Of a stretch of 41,658 bases of DNA, positions 16,229-24,303 are shown one piece after another. The stretch is from a virus. A program made the position numbers and the translations under genes. Position 1 is the stretch's first letter. Every line of letters starts with the position of its first letter. The notes under the pieces are model-generated. The model made no database searches. It saw nothing but the letters and a program-made list of their open reading frames with translations, and had not been told where the DNA came from. The stretch covers positions 1 to 41,658 of the IMG/VR virus record IMGVR_UViG_3300009184_000083. The stretch is one strand, 5' to 3'.

Positions 16229-16492
16229 ATGGCACTACAGCAACCAACCCGCCGCCAGCACGATGTCGCCATGGCAATCCTCAAACACCAGAATCTCCAC
16301 GGGCAGTCTCCAACCCTAAAAGAGCTCGCGCAAGCTCTTGAAATTCCCACCGTGAGTAGCATTCACCAGCATTTGACCCAGCTGAAGGCAAAGGGCTGGG
16401 TGACGTGGCAACCCCATGGACACCGATCGCTGCAATTCACAGGAGAAGGTGCGGAAGAAGCCGCTAGAGACATGGCCAACAGTTGTTCTTGA
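16229..16492 (+). CDS. LexA-type winged-helix DNA-binding protein without protease domain
   Basis: 87 residues. Residues about 8-65 match the LexA N-terminal DNA-binding domain: RRQHDVAMAILKHQN, then GQSPTLKELAQALEI, and the recognition helix region VSSIHQHLTQLKAKGWV, followed by a wing (QPHGHRSLQFT). Normal LexA continues with a self-cleaving S24 peptidase domain; here the protein stops after about 20 more residues, so it cannot be cleaved in the usual way. It could compete for LexA-box-like sites or act as a phage regulator. It lies 18 bases upstream of the methyltransferase gene. Confidence 0.7.
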   Translation: MALQQPTRRQHDVAMAILKHQNLHGQSPTLKELAQALEIPTVSSIHQHLTQLKAKGWVTWQPHGHRSLQFTGEGAEEAARDMANSCS

Positions 16493-16510
16493 GCCTATAA
16501 AAATGAAACC

Positions 16511-17065
16511 ATGTTGCGAATGATTGACACCTTCAGCGGCATCGGCGGCTTCAGCCTTGCTGCTCGCTGGCTGGGTGGCATTCAAACCGTGCAGTTTGTG
16601 GAGTGCGACCCGTTTTGCCAGCGCATCCTTGCCAAACACTGGCCCACCGTCCCAATTCACGATGACATCTGCACCTTCCAACCAGAACCCGGATCAGCTG
16701 ACATTGTTTGCGGTGGATTCCCCTGCCAGGACATCAGCCTAGCCGGAAAGGGTGCCGGCCTGGCTGGCAGCCGATCGGGCCTGTTCTACGAGCTGCTCAG
16801 AGTCATTCGCCTGGTACAACCGCGATACATCGTCTTGGAAAACGTCGCAGCGATCACTTACCGAGGAATGGACGACGTTCTCGGATCGCTGGCCGAGGCA
16901 GGGTATGACGCGGAATGGGCTTGCATACCGGCAGCGGCTGTGGGTGCTTGCCATCAGCGGGATCGATGGTGGTGCGTTGCGGTCGCCAACAGCTCAGGAC
17001 ACGAGGAGACGCGGCAAAAACAGCAGCCAACATTGCAAGCTGCCCTTGAAGACAAGGGCATTTGA
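16511..17065 (+). CDS. C5-cytosine DNA methyltransferase, truncated
   Basis: 184 residues with the catalytic half of a 5-methylcytosine methyltransferase: motif I MIDTFSGIGGFSLAARW (AdoMet), motif IV GGFPCQDIS with the catalytic Cys, motif VI VLENV, and motif VIII QRDRWW. The usual target-recognition domain and motifs IX-X are missing; full family members are 300 residues or more. From about 16950 another frame reads RSPTAQDTRRRGKNSS, which resembles a segment found further along in phage enzymes, so a deletion or frameshift has probably shortened the gene. Activity alone is doubtful. It faces the end of the Mu-F-like gene. Confidence 0.75.
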   Translation: MLRMIDTFSGIGGFSLAARWLGGIQTVQFVECDPFCQRILAKHWPTVPIHDDICTFQPEPGSADIVCGGFPCQDISLAGKGAGLAGSRSGLFYELLRVIRLVQPRYIVLENVAAITYRGMDDVLGSLAEAGYDAEWACIPAAAVGACHQRDRWWCVAVANSSGHEETRQKQQPTLQAALEDKGI

Positions 17066-17087
17066 CGGGCACTTGACGGGTACTTGA

Positions 17088-18518
17088 TCAAACTGATCTC
17101 AAAATCGCCTCGTAGGCCGCCCTGGCCTGTTGGTCCAGCCATCCTCGCCGCGGGCACCACACCGGGTCACCAGCTGGCCAATCGCGCGCGGCCTGGTTCA
17201 GTGGGTCATCTGGGCTCAAGGCGTTCCTCGCCACGCTTTGCGGCAGGCCTTTCCGCTCCATCAGGGGGTAGTCAGCAGACTTGCCCCGCATGTCCCCGGG
17301 CCCACCGACCGGCCGGGGCACCGCATCGGCGCCGGCGGCCGCCCGGAAATAGGCCATGGTGGCCGCCGCATGGGCCTGGAACTCGGCCTCCCAGGTCTGC
17401 TCCGGCGATTTCGCCATGCTGTTCTGGATCACCAGCGATTCCAAGGTAATCGGGCTCTCGCCGCAGCGGCAGTTCGGATGGATCGGGGTTTTCACCCCAC
17501 CAATCCAGTAGATGCAACCGGATCGGGGCGCACAGAACTCGCAGGTGCGGTCATCAAGCGTCGCCAGGTACTGCACAAAGCCAACCCGCAGCCGGCGGTA
17601 GATCCGCTCTTGGGCCTCGCCAGATGCCATCAAGGTTTCGGTGCGGGCGATCGTTTCCGCCCGGTTTTTGAAGGCCTCGTTGATGGTTGGGATTCTCTCC
17701 CGCAGCTTGGCCTTCAGCGCCCGGGGATCGGGGCCCTGGGCCATCTGGCGCGCCGTCTCAAACGACACCGACTCCCCCCATTCAGCCCACCACTTGGCGT
17801 AGTAACCCTTTGACGCCCTGACGTGCTCATCGGAGGCCGCATCACGCTCTTTGGCGTAGTTCTCGGACAGGCTCTTGAAATCGCGTTCCGCCGCGATCAC
17901 CGCACCGCTGAGATCGAAGAGCCGGCTCAGCCGTTGCCCACCCTGGTACCCCCGATCTGGCGCCGATGGCATGTCAATCGGTGCGGGGCCCTGCTGGCCG
18001 GGCAACAGCGGCGGGCCGTCGCCCGGCCCCTGGCCCTGGCCCTGGCCTGGCAGCCGCTCGATCTGCCCCTCAGGGGAGAGCGCCGCCAGGGAGGGCTCGA
18101 GTTCTGCCCCGGTGATCTGGAGGGCATATTCGCTGCCCAGTCCCTGGGCCCGATCGAACAGGGCTTTCAGTTCGCTCTCCAGCCGCTCCATCTGCCGGGG
18201 GGAGAGCTGCATCGAGTCGATGATCTGGCGGAGATCTTGGAGCAGCTGCCCCTGCAGGATCAGCTGGGCTTGATTCTTCAAAACCGGATTGATGGATACC
18301 TGCCCCTCGGGGGTGGATCCCAAAAACGCCCCTGGGGTGGTCTTTGGGTCATAGGCGGGTTGGGCGGCGATGCCATTGAGCTGCGCAAAAATGCGTGCGA
18401 CCGTTTTCCGCAGGGCCCCCTCGAAGACGCGACCGATCCGCCCGATCGCTTCATCCTCCAGGCCCCGCAGTTCGTCGCTTAGCCGCTGCTGGAGCTCCAG
18501 CCGACGGTCAATGCTCAT
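17088..18518 (-). CDS. Mu gpF-like head morphogenesis protein (MuF)
   Basis: 476 residues, starting at ATG 18516-18518, which overlaps the portal stop. The Mu-F domain is at about residues 240-360: RTETLMASGEAQERIYRRLR, VQYLATLDDRTCEFCAPRSG, then PIHPNCRCGES, with the two Cys pairs typical of the family. The N-terminal 150 residues are helical; a Gly-Gln-Pro linker (GQGQGQGPGDGPP, about 160-185) separates them from the rest. MuF proteins are minor head proteins packaged in low copy near the portal and needed for DNA packaging or ejection. Its position directly after the portal is the standard one. Confidence 0.85.
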   Translation of the reverse strand: MSIDRRLELQQRLSDELRGLEDEAIGRIGRVFEGALRKTVARIFAQLNGIAAQPAYDPKTTPGAFLGSTPEGQVSINPVLKNQAQLILQGQLLQDLRQIIDSMQLSPRQMERLESELKALFDRAQGLGSEYALQITGAELEPSLAALSPEGQIERLPGQGQGQGPGDGPPLLPGQQGPAPIDMPSAPDRGYQGGQRLSRLFDLSGAVIAAERDFKSLSENYAKERDAASDEHVRASKGYYAKWWAEWGESVSFETARQMAQGPDPRALKAKLRERIPTINEAFKNRAETIARTETLMASGEAQERIYRRLRVGFVQYLATLDDRTCEFCAPRSGCIYWIGGVKTPIHPNCRCGESPITLESLVIQNSMAKSPEQTWEAEFQAHAAATMAYFRAAAGADAVPRPVGGPGDMRGKSADYPLMERKGLPQSVARNALSPDDPLNQAARDWPAGDPVWCPRRGWLDQQARAAYEAILRSV

Positions 18519-20488
18519 GGCTCATAGCTGTCGCATCGGACCCCCATCGCCACCATGTCAGTGCCATCGAGGCGGCGCACCCGGGCACCCGGGCCGGCGG
18601 CGGCCACCACCATGGCCTGGTCTTTCACTCCCACCACGGCGGTCCATTGGCCGGCTGGGCTCAGCACCTCCCATAGCCCGGTGGAGTCAAAGCCCACTGC
18701 CGCTTCCAGAGCCAGGGCCTGCCCGTAGGGTCCGACCAGGGTGGCGCTGCCATCGCTGCGGACGTCAACTGGCACGCCGGCCACCACCCGCCGACCGGTC
18801 ACCCGGCTGCCGTCCGCCCGTACCCCGGGCCGCCGGCCGCAGCCCTTGCGGCGCTCGTCCTGCGCGATGGCCCTGGCGATGGCCTCGGCGGCCGCCGCTT
18901 GCTGGCCCTCCAGCTGGTCATCGGCCTGCTGCTGGCCGTCGACGGCGCCGTCGTTGCAGGTGGCGGGCTTCCCTTTGGCGGTGGCGGCGTCGCAGGGGCT
19001 GCAGCAACCGTCGTCGCGTTCGTCCCCGCTGTCCCCCCGGGGGGACAGCTGCTGGCCCTGGCCCTGGCCCTGGCCAATGGCCTCATTGGGCAGAGTGCCC
19101 AGGTCACCACCAAAGGTGGGTGGTGGCAGGTTTTGGGGATCCTGTTTGATCGCGCCATTCTTCTCGCGGTCCAGCAGGGTGGTTTCGATCGAGAACTTGG
19201 CCCCGCCAAAACGCGCCACGGCCACTTCGTTGGGCTGCAACACACCTGCGTTGAGGTACTGGCTGTCGGCCGAGGCCACCTTGCCCCGTAGCTCGGCCTC
19301 TTCCAGGTCGGAAAGGGTGATGGTGCTGTGAAAATCAATCTGCCAATCCTCCGGCAATTCCATTGCTGCCCGATCGGTTGAGCAGGCGGCCAGGGTTTTG
19401 TAGTACTGGCGCAGCGCCCGATCCAGGTGGTCCTCCTGGAGCATGTGCACCTCCTGCGCAAAATCCGACTTCTCGGACTGCCCAGTGGCCCCCAACCCCG
19501 ATGGGGAGCTGCCCCAAAGCTTGGTATGGGGGATCCGGCTTGCCCCCTGCACCTCATCCTTGAGTCTTTCGATGATCGAATCGACCCCGGCGGCCGAACG
19601 GGTCAGAAACATGGCGTCCTCGCCATCAGCGTCCAGGGCAATCCCGCCGATCACTGAACGCATCAGCGCGTTCAGTGCCAACCGATTGGCCACAAAGTCG
19701 CCTTTCCCTTGCTCCACCATTGCTTTTAAACCCTTGATTTTTTGCACATAAAGGCTGAAATCGTTAAGGATATTGGCGGCTGCTGCTTGGCCTGTTTCAT
19801 AGCGCTTAAATACATTCCAAACGGACTGCAATACGGATATGCCCCACCACTTAAAGTGACTTTTGTAGCTGTACGGAGCAGCGTCCCCTTCAAAACGCAG
19901 CAGCCTGGAGCGATGGATAGGCACATGCAGTATTTGATCTTCCATCCCAATACGCCGCAAATCTTCATCTCGATTGATTTGCATTTGATAAAGGTCAGGT
20001 TCGCCTACACCGCTCCAGCCCGCTGCCGGCCAAATCCGTTGGCAATCCATGGCATGCAGCCCCTTGATGGCCCGTAGCCTCTTGAGGTTGACAGGCTCAT
20101 TGATGGGAGTGTTGTCATCAAGGATCATGATTATCGCCGCGCCGCCATGAAGGCGAGACTGCTTCATGGCTTCCTTGACATGAGTGCGGATCCCCATGTT
20201 TTCGCCAGTCGCAACCAGCCGATCAAACCGCTTCTTCTCAGCATTGGTGGTTTCCGGGCCCAGGGTCAGGGCCCAGCCCGCCCTGGTGCACTCCTGCGGG
20301 ATGGTGTCCACGATGCGCCGGCAGAGCCAGTTGTTTATGTATAAAGCGTCCAGGTCAGCGGGTTGCAGAATTTCCGGCGCTGCAACACCGGTGTATCGCT
20401 CCTTGTCCTGACTGGTGCCCATTCTGGTCAGGGTGTTAACCAATACCCCGTCAAACCGTTCCTCAAAAGCGATTTTGTCGGTATCCAA
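18515..20488 (-). CDS. Portal protein (DUF1073 type) with long C-terminal extension
   Basis: 657 residues from TTG 20486-20488; no in-frame ATG exists after the upstream stop, and AGGG lies a few bases before the TTG. Residues about 10-450 match the DUF1073 portal family: INNWLCRRIVDTIPQECTRA, SRLHGGAAIIMILDD, VPIHRSRLLRFEG, WWGISVLQSVW, and TKLWGSSPSGLGATGQSEKS. The portal dodecamer is the DNA gate and the packaging motor anchor. About 200 residues are added at the C-terminus: a GQGQGQGQQ linker, a Cys-rich piece (DDGCCSPCDA) and a small beta domain (RVVAGVPVDVRSDGSATLVG). The extension is unusual for the family. Confidence 0.85.
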   Translation of the reverse strand: MDTDKIAFEERFDGVLVNTLTRMGTSQDKERYTGVAAPEILQPADLDALYINNWLCRRIVDTIPQECTRAGWALTLGPETTNAEKKRFDRLVATGENMGIRTHVKEAMKQSRLHGGAAIIMILDDNTPINEPVNLKRLRAIKGLHAMDCQRIWPAAGWSGVGEPDLYQMQINRDEDLRRIGMEDQILHVPIHRSRLLRFEGDAAPYSYKSHFKWWGISVLQSVWNVFKRYETGQAAAANILNDFSLYVQKIKGLKAMVEQGKGDFVANRLALNALMRSVIGGIALDADGEDAMFLTRSAAGVDSIIERLKDEVQGASRIPHTKLWGSSPSGLGATGQSEKSDFAQEVHMLQEDHLDRALRQYYKTLAACSTDRAAMELPEDWQIDFHSTITLSDLEEAELRGKVASADSQYLNAGVLQPNEVAVARFGGAKFSIETTLLDREKNGAIKQDPQNLPPPTFGGDLGTLPNEAIGQGQGQGQQLSPRGDSGDERDDGCCSPCDAATAKGKPATCNDGAVDGQQQADDQLEGQQAAAAEAIARAIAQDERRKGCGRRPGVRADGSRVTGRRVVAGVPVDVRSDGSATLVGPYGQALALEAAVGFDSTGLWEVLSPAGQWTAVVGVKDQAMVVAAAGPGARVRRLDGTDMVAMGVRCDSYEP

Positions 20489-20654
20489 AATCCCTGCTCT
20501 TTTACGAAAGGCGCTCGATCAGGTTAAGGCCGCCCGTCCGTTCTCCTGAATGCCAGGGCGCTTCATCGCCAATGCTGGATGCAATGGACTGTAAGCTTGC
20601 GGCGAACATCGGCGATGCGGGGCCATGGCCAGCAGGTCAGGCGAGAGATCATCA
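20489..20654. promoter_or_regulatory. Divergent intergenic region, portal / sigma factor
   Basis: 166 bases between the start of the minus-strand late operon and the plus-strand sigma gene. It must contain, or be close to, promoters for both units. I see no copy of the 18-bp palindrome and no convincing consensus -35/-10 pair. A sigma factor divergent from the late operon suggests, but does not show, that it controls late transcription. Confidence 0.4.
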
Positions 20655-21521
20655 ATGGTCGGTGCCATGCTGGCCGATTTCGGCCGGTATCCGATCCCAA
20701 ACAAGACCGAGCAGCTGCTCATGGGCCAGCAGGTTCGAGCGTGGCTGGATTGGCCTGGCGGCCCTGACGCGGCGCCGGGGGGAATACGGCGAGCAGGCAA
20801 GCGGGCACGAGACCGATTGGTGACAGGAAACATGCGGATGTGCGTCACCATCGCCAAAAAGTACAGCCGGATGGGCCTCCCCCTTGAGGATCTGATCCAG
20901 GAGGGGGCAATTGGCTTGCAGCGCGGGGTCGAGATGTTCGATCCAACCAAGGGTTATACCCTAGGCACTTATGCCTATTGGTGGGTGCGACAGGCGATGT
21001 ATCGCGCCCTGGCGGAAACTGCGGATACGATTCGCATCCCGACCAATGTGCTGGAGGTGCTGTACAGTGTCGAGCGCCATATCGCATCCAGTCCAAATCG
21101 GCTTACGGATGCTGAGTTGCTGGAGATTTCAGGGCTAAAAAGTATGGAACAGTTGGAACGCATTCGGATAGGGGCTCGCGCTAAAAGATGCGGCAGCACA
21201 TCAGTCCTGTTGCCTGATGAGAAGCACTGCCTAGAAGAGGTCTTGCCATGCCCCAAAAGCCGCGTCGATATTGAGGAAGATCGGCTGGAAAATGCTCTTC
21301 AGCTTGAGAGGCTGGCGGCAATGCTCCCGTTTCTATCAAATGAAGAAACCGAAATAATTGAGCTGTTGTATCTAAATGAATTGCCTAAAACAGAAATCGC
21401 CAGGATGCTTGATACAACTGCTGATCGGGTTTCCAACATTGTCAACAAGGCAATGGGCAAGCTGCGTCGCCTGGCCTTGACCGACGATGGTGAGCAAGTC
21501 ATTCAGGAATCATTGTTTTAG
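20655..21521 (+). CDS. Sigma-70 family RNA polymerase sigma factor
   Basis: 288 residues from ATG 20655 (an upstream ATG at 20625 adds ten unlikely residues). A region 1.2-like start ([20 protein letters not shown]) is followed by region 2 at about 55-120 with the core-binding and -10 recognition signature ([54 protein letters not shown]), a shorter region 3, and a region 4 HTH at about 225-285 ([20 protein letters not shown]). It is most like cyanobacterial RpoD-type group 2/3 sigma factors, not T4 gp55. It is divergent from the portal and would redirect host polymerase to phage (probably late) promoters. The gene ends three bases before the convergent 62-residue ORF. Confidence 0.85.
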   Translation: MVGAMLADFGRYPIPNKTEQLLMGQQVRAWLDWPGGPDAAPGGIRRAGKRARDRLVTGNMRMCVTIAKKYSRMGLPLEDLIQEGAIGLQRGVEMFDPTKGYTLGTYAYWWVRQAMYRALAETADTIRIPTNVLEVLYSVERHIASSPNRLTDAELLEISGLKSMEQLERIRIGARAKRCGSTSVLLPDEKHCLEEVLPCPKSRVDIEEDRLENALQLERLAAMLPFLSNEETEIIELLYLNELPKTEIARMLDTTADRVSNIVNKAMGKLRRLALTDDGEQVIQESLF

Positions 21522-21524
21522 CAG

Positions 21525-21713
21525 CTATACGCCGATTGGTCTTATATCGCGAACAATGGCATCATATCGTTCACCCTCTGCTGTCACCCCTGGCGCGTGT
21601 TCAATTTGGGCCTTATAAAAGAGGGAAGATTCTATGATGTCGCCGGGGTTTATGGCCCCAATGGCATCTTTGTCCGTGACTGTGACTGTGACTAAGAATC
21701 CTGGATCGTGCAT
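21525..21713 (-). CDS. Mini-homologue of the middle of the DUF2213 protease (possible remnant)
   Basis: 62 residues. From TVTDKDAIGAINPGDIIESS to APGVTAEGERYDAIVRDI it aligns along about 45 residues with residues about 108-155 of the phage's own DUF2213 protease (LTDAELIAAVERGDARELSI to TPGVTATGERYDAIQRRI). The catalytic-His half is absent, so it cannot be a working protease. The start overlaps the end of the HNH gene, suggesting coupled translation. It is either a relic of a second head-protease gene or a small protein kept for binding a protease or scaffold partner. Confidence 0.55.
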   Translation of the reverse strand: MHDPGFLVTVTVTDKDAIGAINPGDIIESSLFYKAQIEHAPGVTAEGERYDAIVRDIRPIGV

Positions 21714-22003
21714 GGCTTTACGTTTTGAATGCGTGCCATCGCTCGCCTTTGCAGCCGGCGCCTCTCACCGTCATAGCGCAGGTAGCAGGGTGCGCATAGG
21801 GCCACCAGGTTCTCGGGCCGGCAGTCGTGCTCGATGTGGTTGATGTGAGCGATCGTGAGTGTCAGCCGGTGGGTGACAAACGGCTCCCCGGGGCGCCGGC
21901 ACTGGGTTTTGCAGCCTTCGCAGGCCCAGTCCGATTGGCGCTTCACATTGAGGGCGATCTCTTTCCAGTCGTCTGGGTATTTGCTCCAATCCACTGCTGC
22001 CAT
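21692..22003 (-). CDS. HNH-type endonuclease domain protein
   Basis: 103 residues. A CEGC knuckle at about residue 28, then LTIAHINHIEHDCRPENLVA and LCAPCYLRYDGE give the HNH beta-beta-alpha metal pattern with the paired Cys zinc sites. Phage HNH proteins near terminase genes often help DNA packaging by nicking at cos sites; here the gene is 2.3 kb from the small terminase and on the opposite strand. It may alternatively be a homing-type or free nuclease. The C-terminus is basic (ERRRLQRRAMARIQ). Confidence 0.7.
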   Translation of the reverse strand: MAAVDWSKYPDDWKEIALNVKRQSDWACEGCKTQCRRPGEPFVTHRLTLTIAHINHIEHDCRPENLVALCAPCYLRYDGERRRLQRRAMARIQNVKPCTIQDS

Positions 22004-22009
22004 GGCGTC

Positions 22010-22333
22010 CTAGCCGCCTGATTGAGGTTTGGCCTTGGCCGCTGGCACCCAGCCCCACCACCCCAGCCACTGGCGCAGGGCGTCGCCGTGGGGGGTGCCG
22101 GCGGCCAACTTGGCCGCTTTGAGCACCTCGGCGGGACCATCGACAAACCGGCTGCCGCCATGATCGAGCACCACCCATTTGCCTTCTGTTGTGCGGGCCG
22201 CCATGAATGAGTCCGCACCGGCAAACGCCACAGGCCGCCCTTCGGGGGGCACTTCGATGTTCAACGCTTTGATCACTGCAGCCACCGTGGGATCAAAAGC
22301 GATGGCCGCAAACTGGCGCCAATTCGTGCTCAT
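22010..22333 (-). CDS. Hypothetical protein
   Basis: 107 residues, starting immediately upstream of the HNH gene on the same strand and ending six bases from it. Contains ordered-looking segments (IEVPPEGRPVAFAGADSFMA, GKWVVLDHGGSRFVDG) and a Trp-rich end (LRQWLGWWGWVPA). The segment DDGSRFVD in the 953-residue polyvalent protein is loosely similar to DHGGSRFVD here. No family recognised. Confidence 0.5.
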   Translation of the reverse strand: MSTNWRQFAAIAFDPTVAAVIKALNIEVPPEGRPVAFAGADSFMAARTTEGKWVVLDHGGSRFVDGPAEVLKAAKLAAGTPHGDALRQWLGWWGWVPAAKAKPQSGG

Positions 22334-22777
22334 TTAGTATTGATGGGCAAGTTCATCTAGTATCTCACTGGGCAGCTGTCTTGAGAATTGCTCATTTATT
22401 TGCTGCAGAAAGGCTCTTTTAGCTCCATACACTTTACAACCATTTAGGCGCAAGATATTTAGCGCTGCACAGCGCTCGCTGTCAAACAGGACAGCATGGT
22501 CCACAACCACCTCTGAGTAGTTGAATCTGCGTCCCCTTGTGTTGCGTACATTCAGCCATGACAATGGGCGCACCTCCAGGTCATCACGCCCCAACTTTGC
22601 TGCTAATGCCTTTGGGTAGAACAAGTTGCTGTTTAGCCACACAAAAACCGCGCCGAGTGGGGCAGCACTCATTTTGCGGTGGTTCTGCCAGTTTGTCGGT
22701 CTGTCATCCTTTTGCTTTGGCCTAAAGCTGGTCAATTGCTCCCCAATCCTAACAAGCAACTTTTGATTTAGCTGCAC
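22334..22777 (-). CDS. Hypothetical protein
   Basis: 147 residues from GTG 22775-22777, overlapping the 3' end of the next upstream gene by 29 bases and ending just before the following gene, so the genes are probably co-translated. The sequence (GEQLTSFRPKQKDDRPTNWQ, LGAVFVWLNSNLFYPKALAA, LGRDDLEVRPLSWLNVR) is ordered-looking, with lower GC than its neighbours. I do not recognise a family or catalytic motif. Confidence 0.5.
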   Translation of the reverse strand: MQLNQKLLVRIGEQLTSFRPKQKDDRPTNWQNHRKMSAAPLGAVFVWLNSNLFYPKALAAKLGRDDLEVRPLSWLNVRNTRGRRFNYSEVVVDHAVLFDSERCAALNILRLNGCKVYGAKRAFLQQINEQFSRQLPSEILDELAHQY

Positions 22778-24173
22778 TCAGCCGTAGCAGTCTGTTTTCG
22801 ATTGCTTCAATGCTGTCACCACGGGATTTTTGCTCTTCATCAGCTGATTGGAGTATGCGCTTGGCCGCGTAGACGCTGTTCTCGGTGTTCATGCGCTGCC
22901 ACGCGCTGTTGCTGGGGCTCCAGCGCCAGCCAGAGCCTTTCAACTGGCTGCGGATGGCATCGGATGGCTTGCCATTGTGGAACCGGATCCGGACCCGGTT
23001 GTTGTCGAAATCACGCTCGATCTCACCGCTTTTGTAGTCCGCTGCTGCTGCACCGGCTTTTGCTGAGGCGGCTTTGGCGGTTGTTGCCAGCCGTTGTTGC
23101 CGGGCCGTCTCCTCCAGGTTCCAGACCGAATGCCTGGGGGTGAACAATGGCTTGCGCAGCGTGTCCTGTTGGTCTCTTAGGTGGTCGAGAAGGTCACGCA
23201 CTAGCTCCACCTGGCCGTTTTTGGCCAAGCGGCTTATTTTGCCCGAAATCGAGGCCGCCGCTGACGACCGGTCGTAAAACGTGCGCCCCGATTCCGCTTC
23301 CCTTGTCCAGGTGATGCTTCTATTGATGCTGCGGGTGACCATGGCCAGCTCCTGGGCGTGGGCGGCCTCTGGAGTGCGGCCACGCTGCAGCTTGCGATAG
23401 ATGCTGCTTTGGGCCCTGGTGGTGAAATCCTCCAGCTCGCGCCGTCTCACATCTTCAGCACGGCTTGCCTTCTCCATGCGCCGCACCGGGAAATTGCTGG
23501 GCCCGGCGATCATTGGGCTCAAAATCCGGCTTTTTGCGCCCAGCCAGGCGGTATAGCGCTTGGTGTAGCCATCCTTGTATGCCTTCATCTCGGCGTCCAA
23601 GATCGCTCTTTGCTCCGGTGACTCAGCCGACTCCTGCAGTCGTGCGTAGAGGCTGTTTAGATGAGCGGCGTAATCCTTTTGGTCTGATCTGGCTCGTTTC
23701 TCCGGGTCAAAGGAAGTGCCTCGGTGGGCATTCAGGGCAAGCTCGTAGCTGAGGTCTGCTGGGCTGGCGTAGCTGGTGGCAGCACCGCTGCCTGGAGAGG
23801 CCTCGGCGCTGGTGTTGCCCTGGGCCGCCTCCCCTGCTGTTGGCGTGGCTGGAGCGGAGGCAGGCCCCTTGGGTGGTGTTTGGGCGTCTGGTGTCGCTGC
23901 ACTGCCTGATTTGTGGCAGGTGAGGTCCGCAGAGATGTGACCATCCCCGCAAGGCTTGCCCTCTCGTGCGGTTGCGCCGCGGGCCGCCCGGCCCACCGCA
24001 GGTGGCTTCTGGCTGTTCCGGCCGCTGTTGGGAGCCTGGCCAGGCATCGTCATGTCAATTTGGGCGCCACCGCCGAACAGATCCAGTTGGCCAGGCGCTC
24101 GTGCCTTGCGGGCACCTAGGCGAGCATCGATGCGGTCCAGTTGGGCCTCAATTGCACCAAAGACCCGCTGCAT
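22749..24173 (-). CDS. Polyvalent-type protein with recurrent Cys/His module
   Basis: 474 residues. The N-terminal module (RIDARLGARKARAPGQLDLF, about residues 12-35, and CGDGHISADLTCHKS, about 75-90) is shared with the late polyvalent proteins and with the gene at 30026. The middle (about 150-370) is helical and basic. Residues about 390-440 hold RIRFHNGKPSDAIRSQLKGS followed by GWRWSPSNSAWQR, a Trp-rich motif seen in phage and conjugative-element proteins. It lies upstream of two hypotheticals and divergent from the small terminase. Function unknown; delivery with the virion is a hypothesis based on the module. Confidence 0.6.
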   Translation of the reverse strand: MQRVFGAIEAQLDRIDARLGARKARAPGQLDLFGGGAQIDMTMPGQAPNSGRNSQKPPAVGRAARGATAREGKPCGDGHISADLTCHKSGSAATPDAQTPPKGPASAPATPTAGEAAQGNTSAEASPGSGAATSYASPADLSYELALNAHRGTSFDPEKRARSDQKDYAAHLNSLYARLQESAESPEQRAILDAEMKAYKDGYTKRYTAWLGAKSRILSPMIAGPSNFPVRRMEKASRAEDVRRRELEDFTTRAQSSIYRKLQRGRTPEAAHAQELAMVTRSINRSITWTREAESGRTFYDRSSAAASISGKISRLAKNGQVELVRDLLDHLRDQQDTLRKPLFTPRHSVWNLEETARQQRLATTAKAASAKAGAAAADYKSGEIERDFDNNRVRIRFHNGKPSDAIRSQLKGSGWRWSPSNSAWQRMNTENSVYAAKRILQSADEEQKSRGDSIEAIENRLLRLSAAKSKVAC

Positions 24174-24303
24174 TGGCCGCTTTGCCCATCATTGTTATTG
24201 GCATTATGAGTGGAAGGAGCCGGGGCCAAGCCATTGGCAGCGGGCACTCTTCCAGTTGATTTGCTATTAAATGGGTAACATGACGAACATGTCTGCTTGA
24301 CGA

